A DNA stretch of 64,000 nucleotides, taken from Acanthosepion lycidas. Taxonomy: Eukaryota; Mollusca; Cephalopoda; Sepiida; Sepiidae. Numbering within the stretch: the first letter of the stretch is position 1; the number at the start of each line of letters is the position of its first letter. Made by a program: the position numbers and the translations under genes. This document shows positions 56,876 to 61,480 of the stretch, in pieces. Location of the stretch: assembly GCA_963932145.1 (NCBI GenBank), contig OZ010600.1:47384508-47448507 (forward strand), written 5' to 3'. The notes beneath the pieces were generated by a model, which was given only the letters and a program-made list of their open reading frames with translations, was not told the origin of the DNA and made no database searches.

Positions 56876-57723
56876 ACATATGCATACATATATATTACAT
56901 TAAAATGTGGAAGTTTATTACTATTTGGTAGCATTTAACTTGTATATCTAGCTAAATAATACCATGAAATCTGAATTCCCTAATCATACATTTACAGTTG
57001 TTATTTCTAAGAAAGAAAATCAAAATATTATTAATAACATTGAATCAATGCAGTACACTTTTTTTTTTTTTAAATTGAATGAATTACTTTTGCTATAACT
57101 AACCAACCTATGATCTGATATCACAAATTAAGGTACACAGGTTTTGAAAATAAGTTATCACATGAGAATTTTAGACATTTAGAAGTCTTTTTACAATATA
57201 TCATAGATTATACTTTTAGCAGTTAGGATATCTTGGGTAATTGAAAAACAAATGAGACTTTAAAGCACCATAGATTATAATTAAAATTCTATCAAATATT
57301 TTGAACTATTTTTGTCACTCAATTTCATTCTTTTTGCAAATTGTATACCAAATAAATTAATATTTATTTCACATAAAAGAAAGATATTAAATTACATTTA
57401 ATTTTAACAATAAAGAATAAGTGGCTATAAAAGATATGATTAGTAAATTAAAAGAATTAGAAATATTTAAAGGCAACAATTTCTACACTTGCAGGAAACT
57501 CCAATGAAATAGGGATGCAATCAGACATGGACAACAAAATAGAAACAATTGATATATTTTTGCAATACTAAAATTAAAGGTGATCTAAAGTTAAGGGATA
57601 TACAGCAAAGATTTCATGGACAAACAATAAAGCAAAGAATCTCACCTTGAGTGACTCTCTCTTTGACAATTTGGATCCAGAATGAATCTTTTCTCCCAGT
57701 GGACTGTACAACTTACTCTCAGA
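2801..57723 (-). CDS. OSBPL8: ORP5/ORP8-type oxysterol-binding protein-related protein (18 exons, 5' end missing)
   Basis: Spliced minus-strand gene. Exons, 5' to 3': 57646-57723, 56652-56840, 51605-51727, 49191-49275, 43928-44125, 42539-42696, 40859-40930, 39447-39559, 34783-34864, 30004-30102, 27548-27644, 24644-24742, 23721-23818, 19024-19149, 17517-17617, 16554-16739, 14170-14444, 2801-3063. They sum to 2442 nt, 813 residues plus stop, with every junction phase consistent. Domain order in this partial protein: basic stretch and PH domain (about 27-175), acidic linker (about 180-285), ORD (about 295-640) with EQISHHPP at 397-404, RPWDP block (about 637), coiled coil, and a hydrophobic C-terminal helix (793-813). 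Vertebrate ORP8 has about 889 residues and the same order. Known family role: an ER tail-anchored protein that binds PI4P/PI(4,5)P2 at the plasma membrane and exchanges phosphatidylserine for PI4P at contact sites. Invertebrates usually have one ORP5/8 gene, so the 5-versus-8 split is not meaningful here. The start codon and N-terminal exons were not found. Confidence 0.95.
4022..4266 (+). repeat. 5' LTR of the Gypsy fossil
   Basis: 245 bp, TGT...ACA ends, collinear with 6996-7441. Confidence 0.85.
4267..4370 (+). repeat. triplicated leader motif after the 5' LTR
   Basis: Three successive degenerate units of about 33 bp: ttttggtgatgaggatta, ttttggcaacgaggatta and tttagtcatgaggattta. The first unit sits where the primer-binding site is expected. 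Confidence 0.6.
6996..7441 (+). repeat. 3' LTR of the Gypsy fossil, with an insertion
   Basis: Collinear with the 5' LTR except for about 190 bp of unrelated sequence at about 7081-7277. That stretch is GC-richer than its surroundings and looks like a later insertion of unknown origin. The tract aagggggatgggcg lies immediately upstream. Confidence 0.82.
7736..8003 (+). repeat. left inverted-repeat arm of the unnamed transposon
   Basis: About 270 bp, pairs in inverted orientation with 11667-11913 and less completely with 11303-11522. Interrupted by an A run at 7869-7889. Confidence 0.65.
8595..8830 (+). pseudogene. fragment of transposon-encoded LGGFH-motif protein
   Basis: Open from 8634 to 8825: [13 protein letters not shown], then [16 protein letters not shown], then an acidic stretch. 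Upstream in frame is a TYDKPLF-like motif. I do not know the molecular function and no catalytic residues can be assigned. Confidence 0.5.
10309..11020 (+). pseudogene. C-terminal remnant, Cys-rich (CXC-like) tail
   Basis: 10309-10500 ends [18 protein letters not shown]. 10718-11020 contains a histidine/cysteine-rich run with [18 protein letters not shown], resembling a CXC (TSO1/tesmin-like) metal-binding pattern. It belongs to the same decayed element as the LGGFH fragment. Confidence 0.45.
11303..11522 (-). repeat. right arm, inner copy
   Basis: Direct duplicate of 11667-11885. Both contain gtccaaat(c/t)tgaggt, tagatc(t/c)ggattta and (a/g)gtatcaaatt(t/c)agctttat-like blocks in the same order. 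Confidence 0.65.
11667..11913 (-). repeat. right arm, outer copy
   Basis: It matches the left arm further outward than the inner copy does (agctttatgagaattttaga then gctaatttcctggac), so it is probably the true terminus. Confidence 0.65.
11914..12370 (+). mobile_element. Tc1-like transposase remnant
   Basis: N-terminal HTH-like remains (catgataacaggtgtcaaac ... ttctgaaattgtggaggtat) are followed by C-terminal remains (gatatggtggagaggtctat; [11 protein letters not shown], compare EEFQHLVESMP of Tc1). The catalytic middle is missing. It shares the same conserved blocks with 39825-40655. Confidence 0.6.
12935..13300 (-). mobile_element. tRNA-derived SINE
   Basis: On the minus strand the right end has an A-box-like GGCCTAGTAGATTAATGC and, about 45 nt on, a B-box-like GTTGTGAGTTCAGGTTG. 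The body runs leftwards to CTGAAGAAGGTTGAAAAGTA and ends in an AAT-repeat tail (12937-12953 on the plus strand is ttattattattatta-like). A Pol III-type SINE layout. Confidence 0.6.
13455..13991 (+). mobile_element. mariner-like transposon, internally deleted
   Basis: TA-flanked (13453-13454, 13992-13993) inverted repeats of about 42 bp. The left reads CTGGGTTGGCCAGAAAGTTA and continues CACTTAGGAAGTGGAAA; the right is the reverse complement with only a few changes. The interior retains the C-terminal half of a mariner transposase: [16 protein letters not shown], then [19 protein letters not shown] with its catalytic Asp, [15 protein letters not shown] and [15 protein letters not shown]. The N-terminal half is absent. 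An in-frame stop follows PVLVN and the frame shifts near 13800, so the element is nonfunctional. Confidence 0.82.
14170..14444 (-). CDS. OSBPL8: ORP8 exon 17 (RPWDP block and linker)
   Basis: 275 nt. It opens (D)[20 protein letters not shown] then RHRTPMV, the conserved end of the ORD region. A Ser/Arg/Lys-rich low-complexity linker follows ([28 protein letters not shown]). The donor is gtaagt. The next coding exon lies 11.1 kb away. Confidence 0.95.
14513..14632. mobile_element. mariner-type MITE (about 120 bp)
   Basis: Begins TATGAGGAGGTGTTGAAAAA and its end, read in reverse complement, is TACAAGGGAGTGCTGAAAAG. The imperfect 28-bp TIRs carry the GCTGAAAAGTTCT core typical of mariner relatives. 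Non-coding. Confidence 0.6.
15549..15606. repeat. (ATGC)n and (GT)n microsatellites
   Basis: Five tetranucleotide units (gcatgcatgcatgcatgcat), a short TTG run, then about 14 GT units. Confidence 0.95.
16554..16739 (-). CDS. OSBPL8: ORP8 exon 16 (ORD C-terminal helices)
   Basis: 186 nt: [55 protein letters not shown]. The family equivalents are LWQRVTRAI..., KYVLEEAQRQAAR and LFELDPLTGEWHYK. The acceptor is ttttag and the donor gtatgt. Confidence 0.95.
16740..17516. other. OSBPL8: intron 15 of ORP8
   Basis: AT-rich with A runs next to the donor side of exon 15 (17452-17512). Nothing else recognised. Confidence 0.7.
17517..17617 (-). CDS. OSBPL8: ORP8 exon 15 (ORD)
   Basis: 101 nt: [20 protein letters not shown] then [14 protein letters not shown]. 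It corresponds to human EVFWNPTPDIKQWRLIRHTV...FESEKLW but is more diverged. The donor is gtaagt. Confidence 0.93.
17618..19023. other. OSBPL8: intron 14 of ORP8
   Basis: AT-rich, with a run of about 28 A at 17892-17919 and the hairpin at 18809-18868. 18270-18420 is less AT-rich but unrecognised. Confidence 0.7.
18809..18868. repeat. long hairpin (inverted repeat)
   Basis: Arms tatggttttatgttgtc and its exact complement are separated by 6 nt. Beyond them atttgat/atcaaat continues the pairing after a small interruption. Confidence 0.85.
19024..19149 (-). CDS. OSBPL8: ORP8 exon 14 (ORD)
   Basis: 126 nt, phase 0-0: [19 protein letters not shown] then [17 protein letters not shown] and KDKRSE. 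GHWD and the preceding Lys-containing strand are conserved ORD elements. The acceptor is cacag and the donor gtaaat. Confidence 0.96.
20241..20345. mobile_element. mariner-type MITE, near-perfect palindrome
   Basis: TA-flanked. The left end TTAGGTTGGTGCAAAAATAA and the right end in reverse complement TTAGGTTGATGCAAAAATAA differ at one base. Pairing continues through GACGTAATAATGTCGTTTTT. The end sequence is the mariner type also found in human MADE1/Hsmar1. Low divergence between arms suggests a recent insertion. Confidence 0.88.
20600..21290 (+). mobile_element. LINE 3' end (RTE-type reverse-transcriptase C-terminus), decayed
   Basis: Translation in mixed frames gives [24 protein letters not shown]-like and [10 protein letters not shown]-like pieces, [32 protein letters not shown] and HVLKGHKR. 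These are the order of the C-terminal region of the LINE RT family with YxxECWT and WFYRRMLRIPWT motifs. It ends in an A-rich tail (21292-21318). Several stops and frameshifts. Confidence 0.75.
22255..22500. other. GC-richer island with hairpin potential
   Basis: Stands out from AT-rich surroundings. Contains atgcaaat (22350), ccacct...aggtgg and ggtgctttcagcacc stem-loops, and ggaggggacgcaactcctgg. No ORF. It may be a SINE or structured RNA remnant; I cannot identify it. Confidence 0.35.
23057..23530. mobile_element. inverted pair of tRNA-derived SINE copies
   Basis: A plus-strand SINE starts near 23205 with A-box-like TAGCCCAGTGGATAAAAGTG and B-box-like GAGTTCAATACC (about 23270-23282). 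Its body (ggagataactgagacatccg, then CTGAAGAAGGCTGGAGTGTA) ends near 23530. A second, headless copy of the body lies inverted at 23057-23205. Together they form arms of roughly 150-190 bp able to fold on each other. Confidence 0.7.
23721..23818 (-). CDS. OSBPL8: ORP8 exon 13 (ORD)
   Basis: 98 nt: [20 protein letters not shown] then [12 protein letters not shown], matching human ILYGTMTLELGGTVNITCQKTGYSAILEFKLK. The donor is gtaagt. Confidence 0.96.
23819..24643. other. OSBPL8: intron 12 of ORP8
   Basis: AT-rich. No repeat or ORF of note recognised. Confidence 0.7.
24644..24742 (-). CDS. OSBPL8: ORP8 exon 12 (ORD)
   Basis: 99 nt: [20 protein letters not shown] then [13 protein letters not shown], matching human [33 protein letters not shown]. 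The acceptor is ttaccag and the donor gtatga. Confidence 0.97.
25654..26017 (+). mobile_element. mariner/IS630-superfamily deletion derivative (364 bp)
   Basis: The ends TACAGTGTGATTAAAAAGTA and, in reverse complement, TACAGGGTAATTGAAAAGTA are inverted repeats of about 30 bp. Between them is only the C-terminal transposase piece: [20 protein letters not shown] then KPILWKNLK, the RSPDLxPxDFFLW motif that carries the last catalytic Asp in mariner relatives. Most of the transposase is deleted. Confidence 0.78.
27107..27138. repeat. A32 homopolymer
   Basis: Uninterrupted A run with no TE end recognised beside it. Confidence 0.95.
27277..27308. repeat. (TA)n(CA)n microsatellite
   Basis: About 10 TA units then about 6 CA units, directly abutting the inverted repeat that follows. 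Confidence 0.95.
27309..27410. mobile_element. short inverted-repeat element (MITE-like)
   Basis: agagatccaaaatacctcat and continuing tatagactattt pair with aaatagtctata and atgaggtaattttggat-tctct, leaving a loop of about 15 nt. Roughly 45-bp arms with few mismatches. Non-coding. Confidence 0.7.
27548..27644 (-). CDS. OSBPL8: ORP8 exon 11 (signature SHHPP)
   Basis: 97 nt. [19 protein letters not shown] then [14 protein letters not shown]. The His-His pair that binds the PI4P phosphate in this family is present. The usual Val of EQVSHHPP is Ile here, a conservative change. Confidence 0.97.
27952..27988. repeat. perfect hairpin
   Basis: 17-bp arms ttttattttatttacga and its exact complement around a 3-nt loop. 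Confidence 0.95.
28020..29470 (+). mobile_element. promoter-like GC-richer island ending in poly(A), probably retroelement-derived
   Basis: Contrasts in composition with the intron. 28100-28575 carries four degenerate copies of (c)ataaaattttggc. 28660-28985 holds three CCAAT/ATTGG boxes (28662, 28837, 28971) and a TATA box (tataaa, 28983). About 30 nt on is tcagagttgcagtcgcagtt, an initiator-like context. After 29188 a 78-codon ORF of unknown identity runs to 29424, then A38 at 29433-29470. The promoter order resembles an LTR (U3/R) or the 5' end of a retroposed transcript. No partner LTR or recognisable protein is seen, so the class is open. Confidence 0.4.
28960..29030 (+). promoter_or_regulatory. 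putative core promoter (CCAAT-TATA-Inr)
   Basis: ttgattggtacccatataaa at 28968-28987, then ttgttcagagttgcag about 20 nt later. Spacing fits a Pol II TATA promoter. Activity is inference. Confidence 0.35.
29582..29604. repeat. (TA)n microsatellite
   Basis: About 11 TA units. Confidence 0.95.
30004..30102 (-). CDS. OSBPL8: ORP8 exon 10 (ORD core)
   Basis: 99 nt, phase 0-0. It contains [16 protein letters not shown] and TFYIAEQ. The Lys pair and Asn-Pro of KKPYNP lie in the PI4P-contacting part of the ORD in this family. The donor gtaagt falls within the EQ|(V/I)SHHPP signature. Confidence 0.97.
30750..31691. mobile_element. giant fold-back (long inverted repeat) element
   Basis: Outer ends gtgaacattgaagtcaacac and its exact reverse complement. 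The arms (about 30750-31190 and 31268-31691) stay highly similar over some 430 bp, through catgctaggc(g/a)caatcg, gaatgttggattt and ggcttgtttattta. The right arm lacks about 28 bp present in the left after cagtgg. The central spacer is about 75 bp. No ORF matches a transposase. It is flanked by TA microsatellites on both sides. Confidence 0.85.
31693..31724. repeat. (TA)n microsatellite
   Basis: About 16 TA units, abutting the right end of the fold-back. A second TA tract lies at 30639-30663 on its left side. Confidence 0.95.
32440..32525 (-). mobile_element. possible tRNA-like SINE head
   Basis: The minus strand reads ATCATGGTGTAATGGTTAAC, close to the A-box region of tRNAs (GGTGTAATGGTTAGCA). 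No convincing B box, so only a degenerate SINE head is suggested. Confidence 0.3.
34783..34864 (-). CDS. OSBPL8: ORP8 exon 9 (ORD)
   Basis: 82 nt: (E)[19 protein letters not shown] then SGFYKKPK, matching human [23 protein letters not shown]. The acceptor is ttgcag and the donor gtaaat. Confidence 0.96.
35201..36190 (-). mobile_element. non-LTR retrotransposon (LINE) RT and C-terminus, decayed
   Basis: Reading leftwards on the minus strand: [19 protein letters not shown] (RT motif), a YAD-TTIYSC active-site remnant near 36020, FSSDMKWKD and YYSSMF-like pieces, then an open 91-residue tail (35201-35476): [20 protein letters not shown] ... [19 protein letters not shown]. This is the C-terminal pattern of a common invertebrate jockey/CR1-like LINE RT. 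Multiple frame breaks. The clade is not decided. Confidence 0.78.
36497..36524. repeat. long A homopolymer
   Basis: About 28 consecutive A. Confidence 0.95.
38011..38057. repeat. perfect hairpin
   Basis: 21-bp arms (ctttttacccaaactatggt plus t) with an exact complement around a 5-nt loop gtatt. Confidence 0.95.
39447..39559 (-). CDS. OSBPL8: ORP8 exon 8 (ORD lid and first strands)
   Basis: 113 nt. [20 protein letters not shown] and [18 protein letters not shown] are almost identical to human ORP8. The donor gtaagt is followed at once by about 20 T on the minus strand. Confidence 0.97.
39560..40858. other. OSBPL8: intron 7 of ORP8
   Basis: Mostly the Tc1 remnant at 39825-40655; flanks are AT-rich. 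Confidence 0.7.
39825..40655 (+). mobile_element. Tc1-like transposase remnant
   Basis: It opens with HTH-type remains ([32 protein letters not shown]) and ends with [11 protein letters not shown] then [10 protein letters not shown], the PxxSPDLNPIEHLWDVVERAI block of Tc1 transposases, with the catalytic Glu of IEH retained. Many stops and frame changes. TIRs not located. Confidence 0.7.
40859..40930 (-). CDS. OSBPL8: ORP8 exon 7 (entry to ORD)
   Basis: 72 nt, phase 0-0: [19 protein letters not shown] then ALLKQ, matching human ASQTETVSEENKSLIWTLLKQ. The acceptor is tctag and the donor gtaagt. Confidence 0.94.
40931..42538. other. OSBPL8: intron 6 of ORP8
   Basis: AT-rich. About 41455-41625 shares blocks (ttggaagagaaaagatcttt and a gaatgggaa-ttttct stretch) with 46800-46970, so it is a diverged dispersed repeat of unknown class. 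Nothing else recognised. Confidence 0.55.
42539..42696 (-). CDS. OSBPL8: ORP8 exon 6 (acidic linker)
   Basis: 158 nt. It encodes an acidic stretch ([13 protein letters not shown] ... [12 protein letters not shown] ... HEELGL) comparable with human EPEPVEPLKETTYTE...HEELGE. Two adjacent donors are possible; gtaatt after TTG keeps frame with the next exon. A cttcaag acceptor precedes it. Confidence 0.9.
42697..43927. other. OSBPL8: intron 5 of ORP8
   Basis: AT-rich. 43370-43550 is less AT-rich and unrecognised. Confidence 0.6.
43928..44125 (-). CDS. OSBPL8: ORP8 exon 5 (PH C-terminal helix and acidic linker)
   Basis: 198 nt. It begins (G)[17 protein letters not shown], the PH-domain C-terminal helix, then runs into a poorly conserved Ser/Asp/Glu-rich linker ending HFANQG. 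The donor is gtacct. The acceptor cttccag is preceded by a run of about 24 T on the minus strand. Confidence 0.93.
46169..46251. repeat. (TA)n microsatellite, about 80 bp
   Basis: Almost pure TA, interrupted once by gacata. Confidence 0.97.
46800..46970. repeat. dispersed repeat shared with intron 6
   Basis: Shares ttggaagagaaaagatcttt and a gttgggatgggaaattcttc / agaatgggaagtttttctgc block with 41465-41620. Class unknown. Confidence 0.5.
48572..48614. repeat. A43 homopolymer
   Basis: The longest uninterrupted A run in the window. Confidence 0.95.
49191..49275 (-). CDS. OSBPL8: ORP8 exon 4 (PH domain)
   Basis: 85 nt, starting in phase 0 and leaving one base. It encodes [19 protein letters not shown] followed by [10 protein letters not shown], matching human GPKGEAVGSITQPLPSSYL. 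The acceptor is tttttag and the donor is gtagta. Confidence 0.94.
50035..50242 (-). mobile_element. 5S-rRNA-derived SINE with tRNA-like second part
   Basis: On the minus strand, 50242 to 50124 (119 nt, the normal 5S length) aligns end to end with 5S rRNA: GCTTATGGCCATATCATGTT, GTTAAGCAATGTTGAGCC, TGGTCAGTACTTGGATTGGT, GGAATACCAAGTGCTGTAAG. It is too diverged to be a functional 5S gene. Immediately after it comes GGTAGTGTAATGGATAGAAT ... GTTGCAGTCAAGTTTG, resembling A and B boxes of a tRNA (tRNA-Arg-like). A 5S/tRNA composite SINE is the simplest reading; an isolated 5S pseudogene is the alternative. Confidence 0.72.
50124..50242 (-). rRNA. 5S rRNA-like sequence (pseudogene or SINE head)
   Basis: Full-length 5S similarity with intact-looking internal control region (GGTCAGTACTTGGATTGG retained). 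Differences are spread along the length. Confidence 0.7.
51072..51170. mobile_element. mariner-MITE end with internal inverted repeat
   Basis: aatcataattacaactctag pairs with its near complement ending at 51126. 51151-51170 (atttttgcgccaacctaata) matches the right end of the 20241-20345 MITE at all but two bases, including the TA. The left terminus is not found. Confidence 0.55.
51605..51727 (-). CDS. OSBPL8: ORP8 exon 3 (PH domain middle); GC donor
   Basis: 123 nt, phase 0-0. It encodes [11 protein letters not shown]...[17 protein letters not shown]...IWATK, matching human GQWVGTVLLN...SIWAVK. The 3' boundary is AAG followed by gcaata. No GT is available within the conserved boundary, so the intron is read as GC-AG. 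The acceptor is tttacag. Confidence 0.95.
51735..51769. repeat. A35 homopolymer beside exon 3
   Basis: On the transcribed (minus) strand this is a T run just upstream of the exon 3 acceptor. A second run lies at 51824-51860. Confidence 0.95.
53130..53235 (-). mobile_element. SINE 3' body fragment
   Basis: The minus strand reads CTGAGGAAGGCTGAAAAGCC then AAAATGTATTGATT, the same layout as the bodies at 12990 and 23430. No tRNA-like head is visible to the right. Confidence 0.5.
54457..56067 (+). mobile_element. Tc1-like DNA transposon with both TIRs, transposase decayed
   Basis: Left TIR CAATTTTTATTATGCAAGTC then AATGTTTTCACAATAAA; right TIR is its inverse with two changes in the first 20 bases (ends 56067). 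The interior reads, in shifting frames, [20 protein letters not shown] then [10 protein letters not shown] (first catalytic Asp), NGQPA-like and MMVPK pieces, ENNIL-like and [13 protein letters not shown] then GAYIK. That is the order of a Tc1/Tc3-type DD35E transposase. About 1.6 kb, the full-length size for the class, but with many stops and frameshifts. Confidence 0.8.
56652..56840 (-). CDS. OSBPL8: ORP8 exon 2 (start of PH domain)
   Basis: 189 nt, phase 0-0. It begins [11 protein letters not shown] after a cag acceptor and ends YKSQKQK before gtaagt. It contains [19 protein letters not shown] (the first PH strands with the basic phosphoinositide-binding loop), nearly identical to vertebrate ORP8. 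The ATG at the exon edge is an internal Met (Val in human), not a start. A long T tract on the minus strand lies directly upstream of the acceptor. Confidence 0.96.
56841..57645. other. OSBPL8: intron 1 of those visible
   Basis: AT-rich. On the minus strand a run of about 28 T (56844-56871) abuts the exon 2 acceptor. Nothing else recognised. Confidence 0.75.
57646..57723 (-). CDS. OSBPL8: ORP8 exon 1 of those visible (basic N-terminal stretch)
   Basis: The acceptor ttaag precedes [12 protein letters not shown] and the exon ends ...SKRESLK followed by gtgaga; 78 nt, phase 0 at both ends. It aligns with the human SESKLY...TKKESLK segment just before the PH domain. No methionine lies in frame here, so initiation must be in an upstream exon. 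Confidence 0.9.
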
Positions 57724-58019
57724 CTTAAATAAAAATAAAAATAAATAAATAATTCATGTGAATGTTCACTTTTTTCTTTTAACTATCAATTTTTCATTCA
57801 ATAACATTGAGAGAGTAATAAAAAAAATTCCTTCTTGACAAAACAAAAAAAAAAAAAAACAAAAAAAAAACAAACAAACACATTCTTAAGAAAATCTATT
57901 GATAGATTTTGCATGTCAATCTTGATAAAATTATTTGATATATTTCTGAGATAATTTAAACTGTTTTTGGAAGATCAGATTAGTAGTTGCTTTAAATTAT
58001 TTCAATTATGTCATAACTA

Positions 58020-58300
58020 CATTATTTACATTATTCGGACTATTGTCCTCATCTTTGTTGCCATATTTATTACAATGTTTCGGCTGTTGTACGCTCCAGC
58101 CTTCATCAGGTGGTTGGAATGTCAAACTGAACCCTTTATTTTGCTCACTGGGGTAGACTGTTCTAGTTCCATGTGCCATGTTTAATGGATGTCAGTTATC
58201 AGTTATCTCCTGTTAATTTACCCTCTGAAAGTTCTCCACTGCCTTAACCGGGTATTGAACTCACACTCTTTGGGTTCTGTGAATTGAGCAGTTCTCGACA
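58020..58300 (-). mobile_element. tRNA-derived SINE
   Basis: On the minus strand: a B-box-like GTGAGTTCAATACCCGG (about 58245-58262), a body with ggagataactgataactgac, then CTGATGAAGGCTGGAGCGTA, ACAGCCGAAACATTG and a tail of AT-rich sequence near 58020. Same family as the pair at 23057-23530. Confidence 0.7.
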
Positions 58301-58390
58301 CCAGCCTAGTACTGCGTTAAATTCAAAAGCTATAGGTACCATAGCGAAGAGCTCATCTGAACAATTACCATTAAAGTATACTTAAGGTAA
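58300..58390 (-). mobile_element. LINE C-terminal fragment
   Basis: The segment agtactgcgttaaattcaaa ... catagcgaagagctcatctg matches 35380-35450 of the minus-strand LINE (SDELFAxVP region). Only about 90 bp. Confidence 0.65.
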
Positions 58391-59309
58391 AGCAACATTT
58401 TGTAATGAATTATTATTATTTAGAGATGTTTCAATGATAGGTAGGGAGAGAGAAAGAGAGAGAATTTCTTTTCATGCAGATTGTACATGTGAGGAAAGCC
58501 AAAGAATGAATTGGCTAAAATATTTTGGTAACAACAAAAACAAAAATGAATGAGATCAGTAAGTGAAACAAATTTTACAATACAAAAAGTTTCTAGCACT
58601 TTGAGAAATAATAGAAATTAGAATATAATAGTAAAATAGTTTAAAAAATTTTAAATTAATTTCAGAAAAAAAATTTGAAGTGAAATAAAGCTATCTTTAG
58701 TTGCAAATTTTAAATGAAAAATGATTAATATCATTTAAAATGTAACAAAATTAAAACTTCCTATCTTGTCTGATACTCTCACCATATTAATGAATCTATA
58801 AAAATATGAAACAATGAAATTTCCAAGGTATTATTTAATAAATGCAAAAAGAAATACTCTAGCAAATTGCTCACTATTTTATTTATGATACTTATTAACT
58901 GAACTATTTGTCTATGTTCTGTTACAATTTACACAACTACTAAATTCTGGTCATTATCACCAATCTTCATGTTCTTTTTCTCAAACTTAAATCTCTCCCA
59001 TTTAGAAAAGATGAGTCTTGGCACTACAGACTCAGAAGTGAGATGACAAAAGAAATTTTCTAATATGAGAACATATATCCATTGTTTAAGTTCTTAACTT
59101 CAGTGGCCTATGCAATACTAACAATGCTTGGAAGTCATGCATGTGCATTTATTACAATGTCTAATGTATTGTTGCAAATGTTTAAAACTGTCAATTCCAC
59201 AAGCATTGAGTTTATACTTAAAAAAAAAATGTACATTTACACATGGCAGCACATGTGTTAAGGGTTAAGGACTATTTTCTACCAAATATCCTACTGACTG
59301 CTGAACTAC

Positions 59310-59620
59310 CCACTAGTCAGCAGAACAGCAAGAAGCCATAGAAGAGATACAAAAACTCATAAAAAATTAATCTTGTATGAATTACTACCAGTGGACAACA
59401 AAAATTAATGGCAAGGAGACATGGAGACAAAGTGACCTTGCTTATGAAGAAAACTGCAACAACAGAGCTGAGGTGAAGCAGTAGCATAAAACTGGAATCT
59501 CTACTAGTTGCTTGACCTTCTCCTGTAACCAATGTGACAGAACTTGCTTGCCTTTATACAGACCTCATCAGCTATCAGTTGGCTTGCAACAGGCATGAAA
59601 TAGCCTCTTAAATCTTTGTT
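59310..59620 (+). mobile_element. LINE ORF C-terminal fragment (Cys-rich)
   Basis: Translation includes TFSCNQCDRTCLPLYRPHQ, resembling the CxxCxRxCxSRIGLxSH tail seen at the end of some molluscan LINE polyproteins. Upstream text is too decayed to place. Moderate recognition only. Confidence 0.4.
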
Positions 59621-60709
59621 CATGAAGCCAAACTATATATTTTATTTATTACATTGCTTTCTGTATACATAATATCACCTTATCTATGTAGTTACTGTCT
59701 TTTGCATGCATTTGCTATATTTTCTTCTCTACATGTTATTTTGTGTGTTTACTGCATTACCTTGTATACACATACTGTTTTGCATAGATACTACCTTGTA
59801 TTGTGTATATATAGGTGTCATTTGTTTTTGGTACACATTTATTATATCAGCTTGTATTCTTTCCTTTTTTTTTTCTGTTTCAGCACTCCCTCATATAAAG
59901 TGTTACCCAAATTTCTGAGAATTTGAATGTAGAAAAAAAAAAAATTTACTTACTCTAATACTTAGTTTCCATTGTCTCCTTTGAAATAATCTCCTTGGGT
60001 ATATACAGGGCTCTTAGAAAGTGCAGCACATACCCATTCTTTATATACCTTATCTAACCTCAGAGAAAAGTATTATTAAAAATAGTCTTGTTGGATAGTA
60101 GAATGAATATTTACAGAAGCATAATTTGTTATAAATTACAGTCAGTTGTGGAACAGATGTGGGTTGGAAAAATAACTATTGTAAGGAAAAAAAAAAAAAA
60201 AAAAAAAGAAAAAAAGTAGACCCATCAAACAGAGTTCAAATTCTAGATAAGGCTGTTTATACTCACTGGCTAATTGTTTAAGAATTGATGTCATGATAGT
60301 CGACAAAGAGAGTAAAGTGAATTAGTGTGTACTTGGGGAAAAGTCACTCTCCCATAACTACTGTATCAGCTGAGGTAGTAGCAGCAAAATTTCTTACCAC
60401 TAATGTCAATCAGGATGTGATCCAATCAGAATCAGTTTGGGGACTATATAGTTTTTAGTTTTATTGTCACATGAACAGTGTAATGATGACAAGGTCAAAA
60501 ATTTTTTAAGTGTGATCACCAGCTGTTACGTGTGGCTAATGTATAAAAAAAAAGAAAAAAAAAAAAAAAAGAAAAAAGTGTGAATAGAAAAGGTGAATTT
60601 TAAAGGATTAAAAGGTTCTGAAGAACTTTCTATGCATCGTTTTTTCTTTATCTGATTTACTCTAAAAAGTGGATTAAATCAATTTTAGAATAAGTAAAAC
60701 TTCCATGTG

Positions 60710-61060
60710 CATATAGTTTAATGGTGGTGCAAACTGAATTTAAATTCCAGCCTAATTAGACAATTTATGCCTTGGGGAAGGCATGAATCCATCTGTTCTA
60801 CCCCGACCAGTTATGGGATAAATAGCACAGTAGCCTGGGCTTTGAAGTCTTAGATGACAACCAGTCTAAGCAAAAAAAAAAAAAAAATATAGGAGGACAA
60901 CTCTGAATTCAAAACCATGGAGAAGGCAACAACAAATCACCCCACTATCTTTACAAAGATTTCCTGATAGTTCACAGATAGTAAAGAAAAGGAATCTGGA
61001 AAGCTATGATCACCTATGTCCTGAAAGGAAATGGCATTAAAAAACTTCCATTCCACTCAA
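60710..61060 (+). mobile_element. SINE/LINE 3' tail
   Basis: Its end (aaagctatgatcacctatgt then cctgaaaggaaatggc) is the same sequence as the LINE end at 21222-21255 (gagccatgatcactcacgtt then ctgaaaggacata). The upstream part (gaagtcttagatgacaacca, ggagaaggcaacaacaaatc) is not in that LINE, as expected for a SINE using a LINE tail. Confidence 0.5.
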
Positions 61061-61476
61061 ACTAAAAATTTATCTTGAAACAAATTTTTAAAGAAATTAA
61101 ATTGTTATAAATTAAAACTAATGTTCAAGTTTGGCCTCAAAATTCAATTGTAAATATTGTCATAAAAATAAGAGCAACAAATTATGTAGCACTTTGATTT
61201 TGATTAACTGCATTACTTAGAATGATCACTTTGCTACTTATGCAGATATAAAAAAAAGAAGTCTTTTTGGCAATAATACAAGTGACAGGTGATTATAAAA
61301 ATGCACTGGTGATTGCTTATGGTTATTTTGTTTAAATAATGTACTGACTACCATTTGTATTATGCAGCAATAATTCTAAGTAAAATGATGCACTAAAATA
61401 AGTAACCAAGTAACTATTTTAAGTTCTCTGAATATTAGTGCAAAAAAAAAAAAAACCTGAAACTGCTTCTCTATTG

Positions 61477-61480
<4 letters not shown>

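Noticed and set aside
59654-59926. Overlapping plus-strand ORFs rich in Cys, Tyr, Leu and Phe
   Set aside because: Two frames are open at once over low-complexity degenerate repeats; no homology recognised.
59948-60000. Possible upstream ORP8 exon ending at a gtaagt donor (minus)
   Set aside because: The one frame open into the donor has a stop about 60 nt upstream and no similarity to the ORP8 N-terminus.
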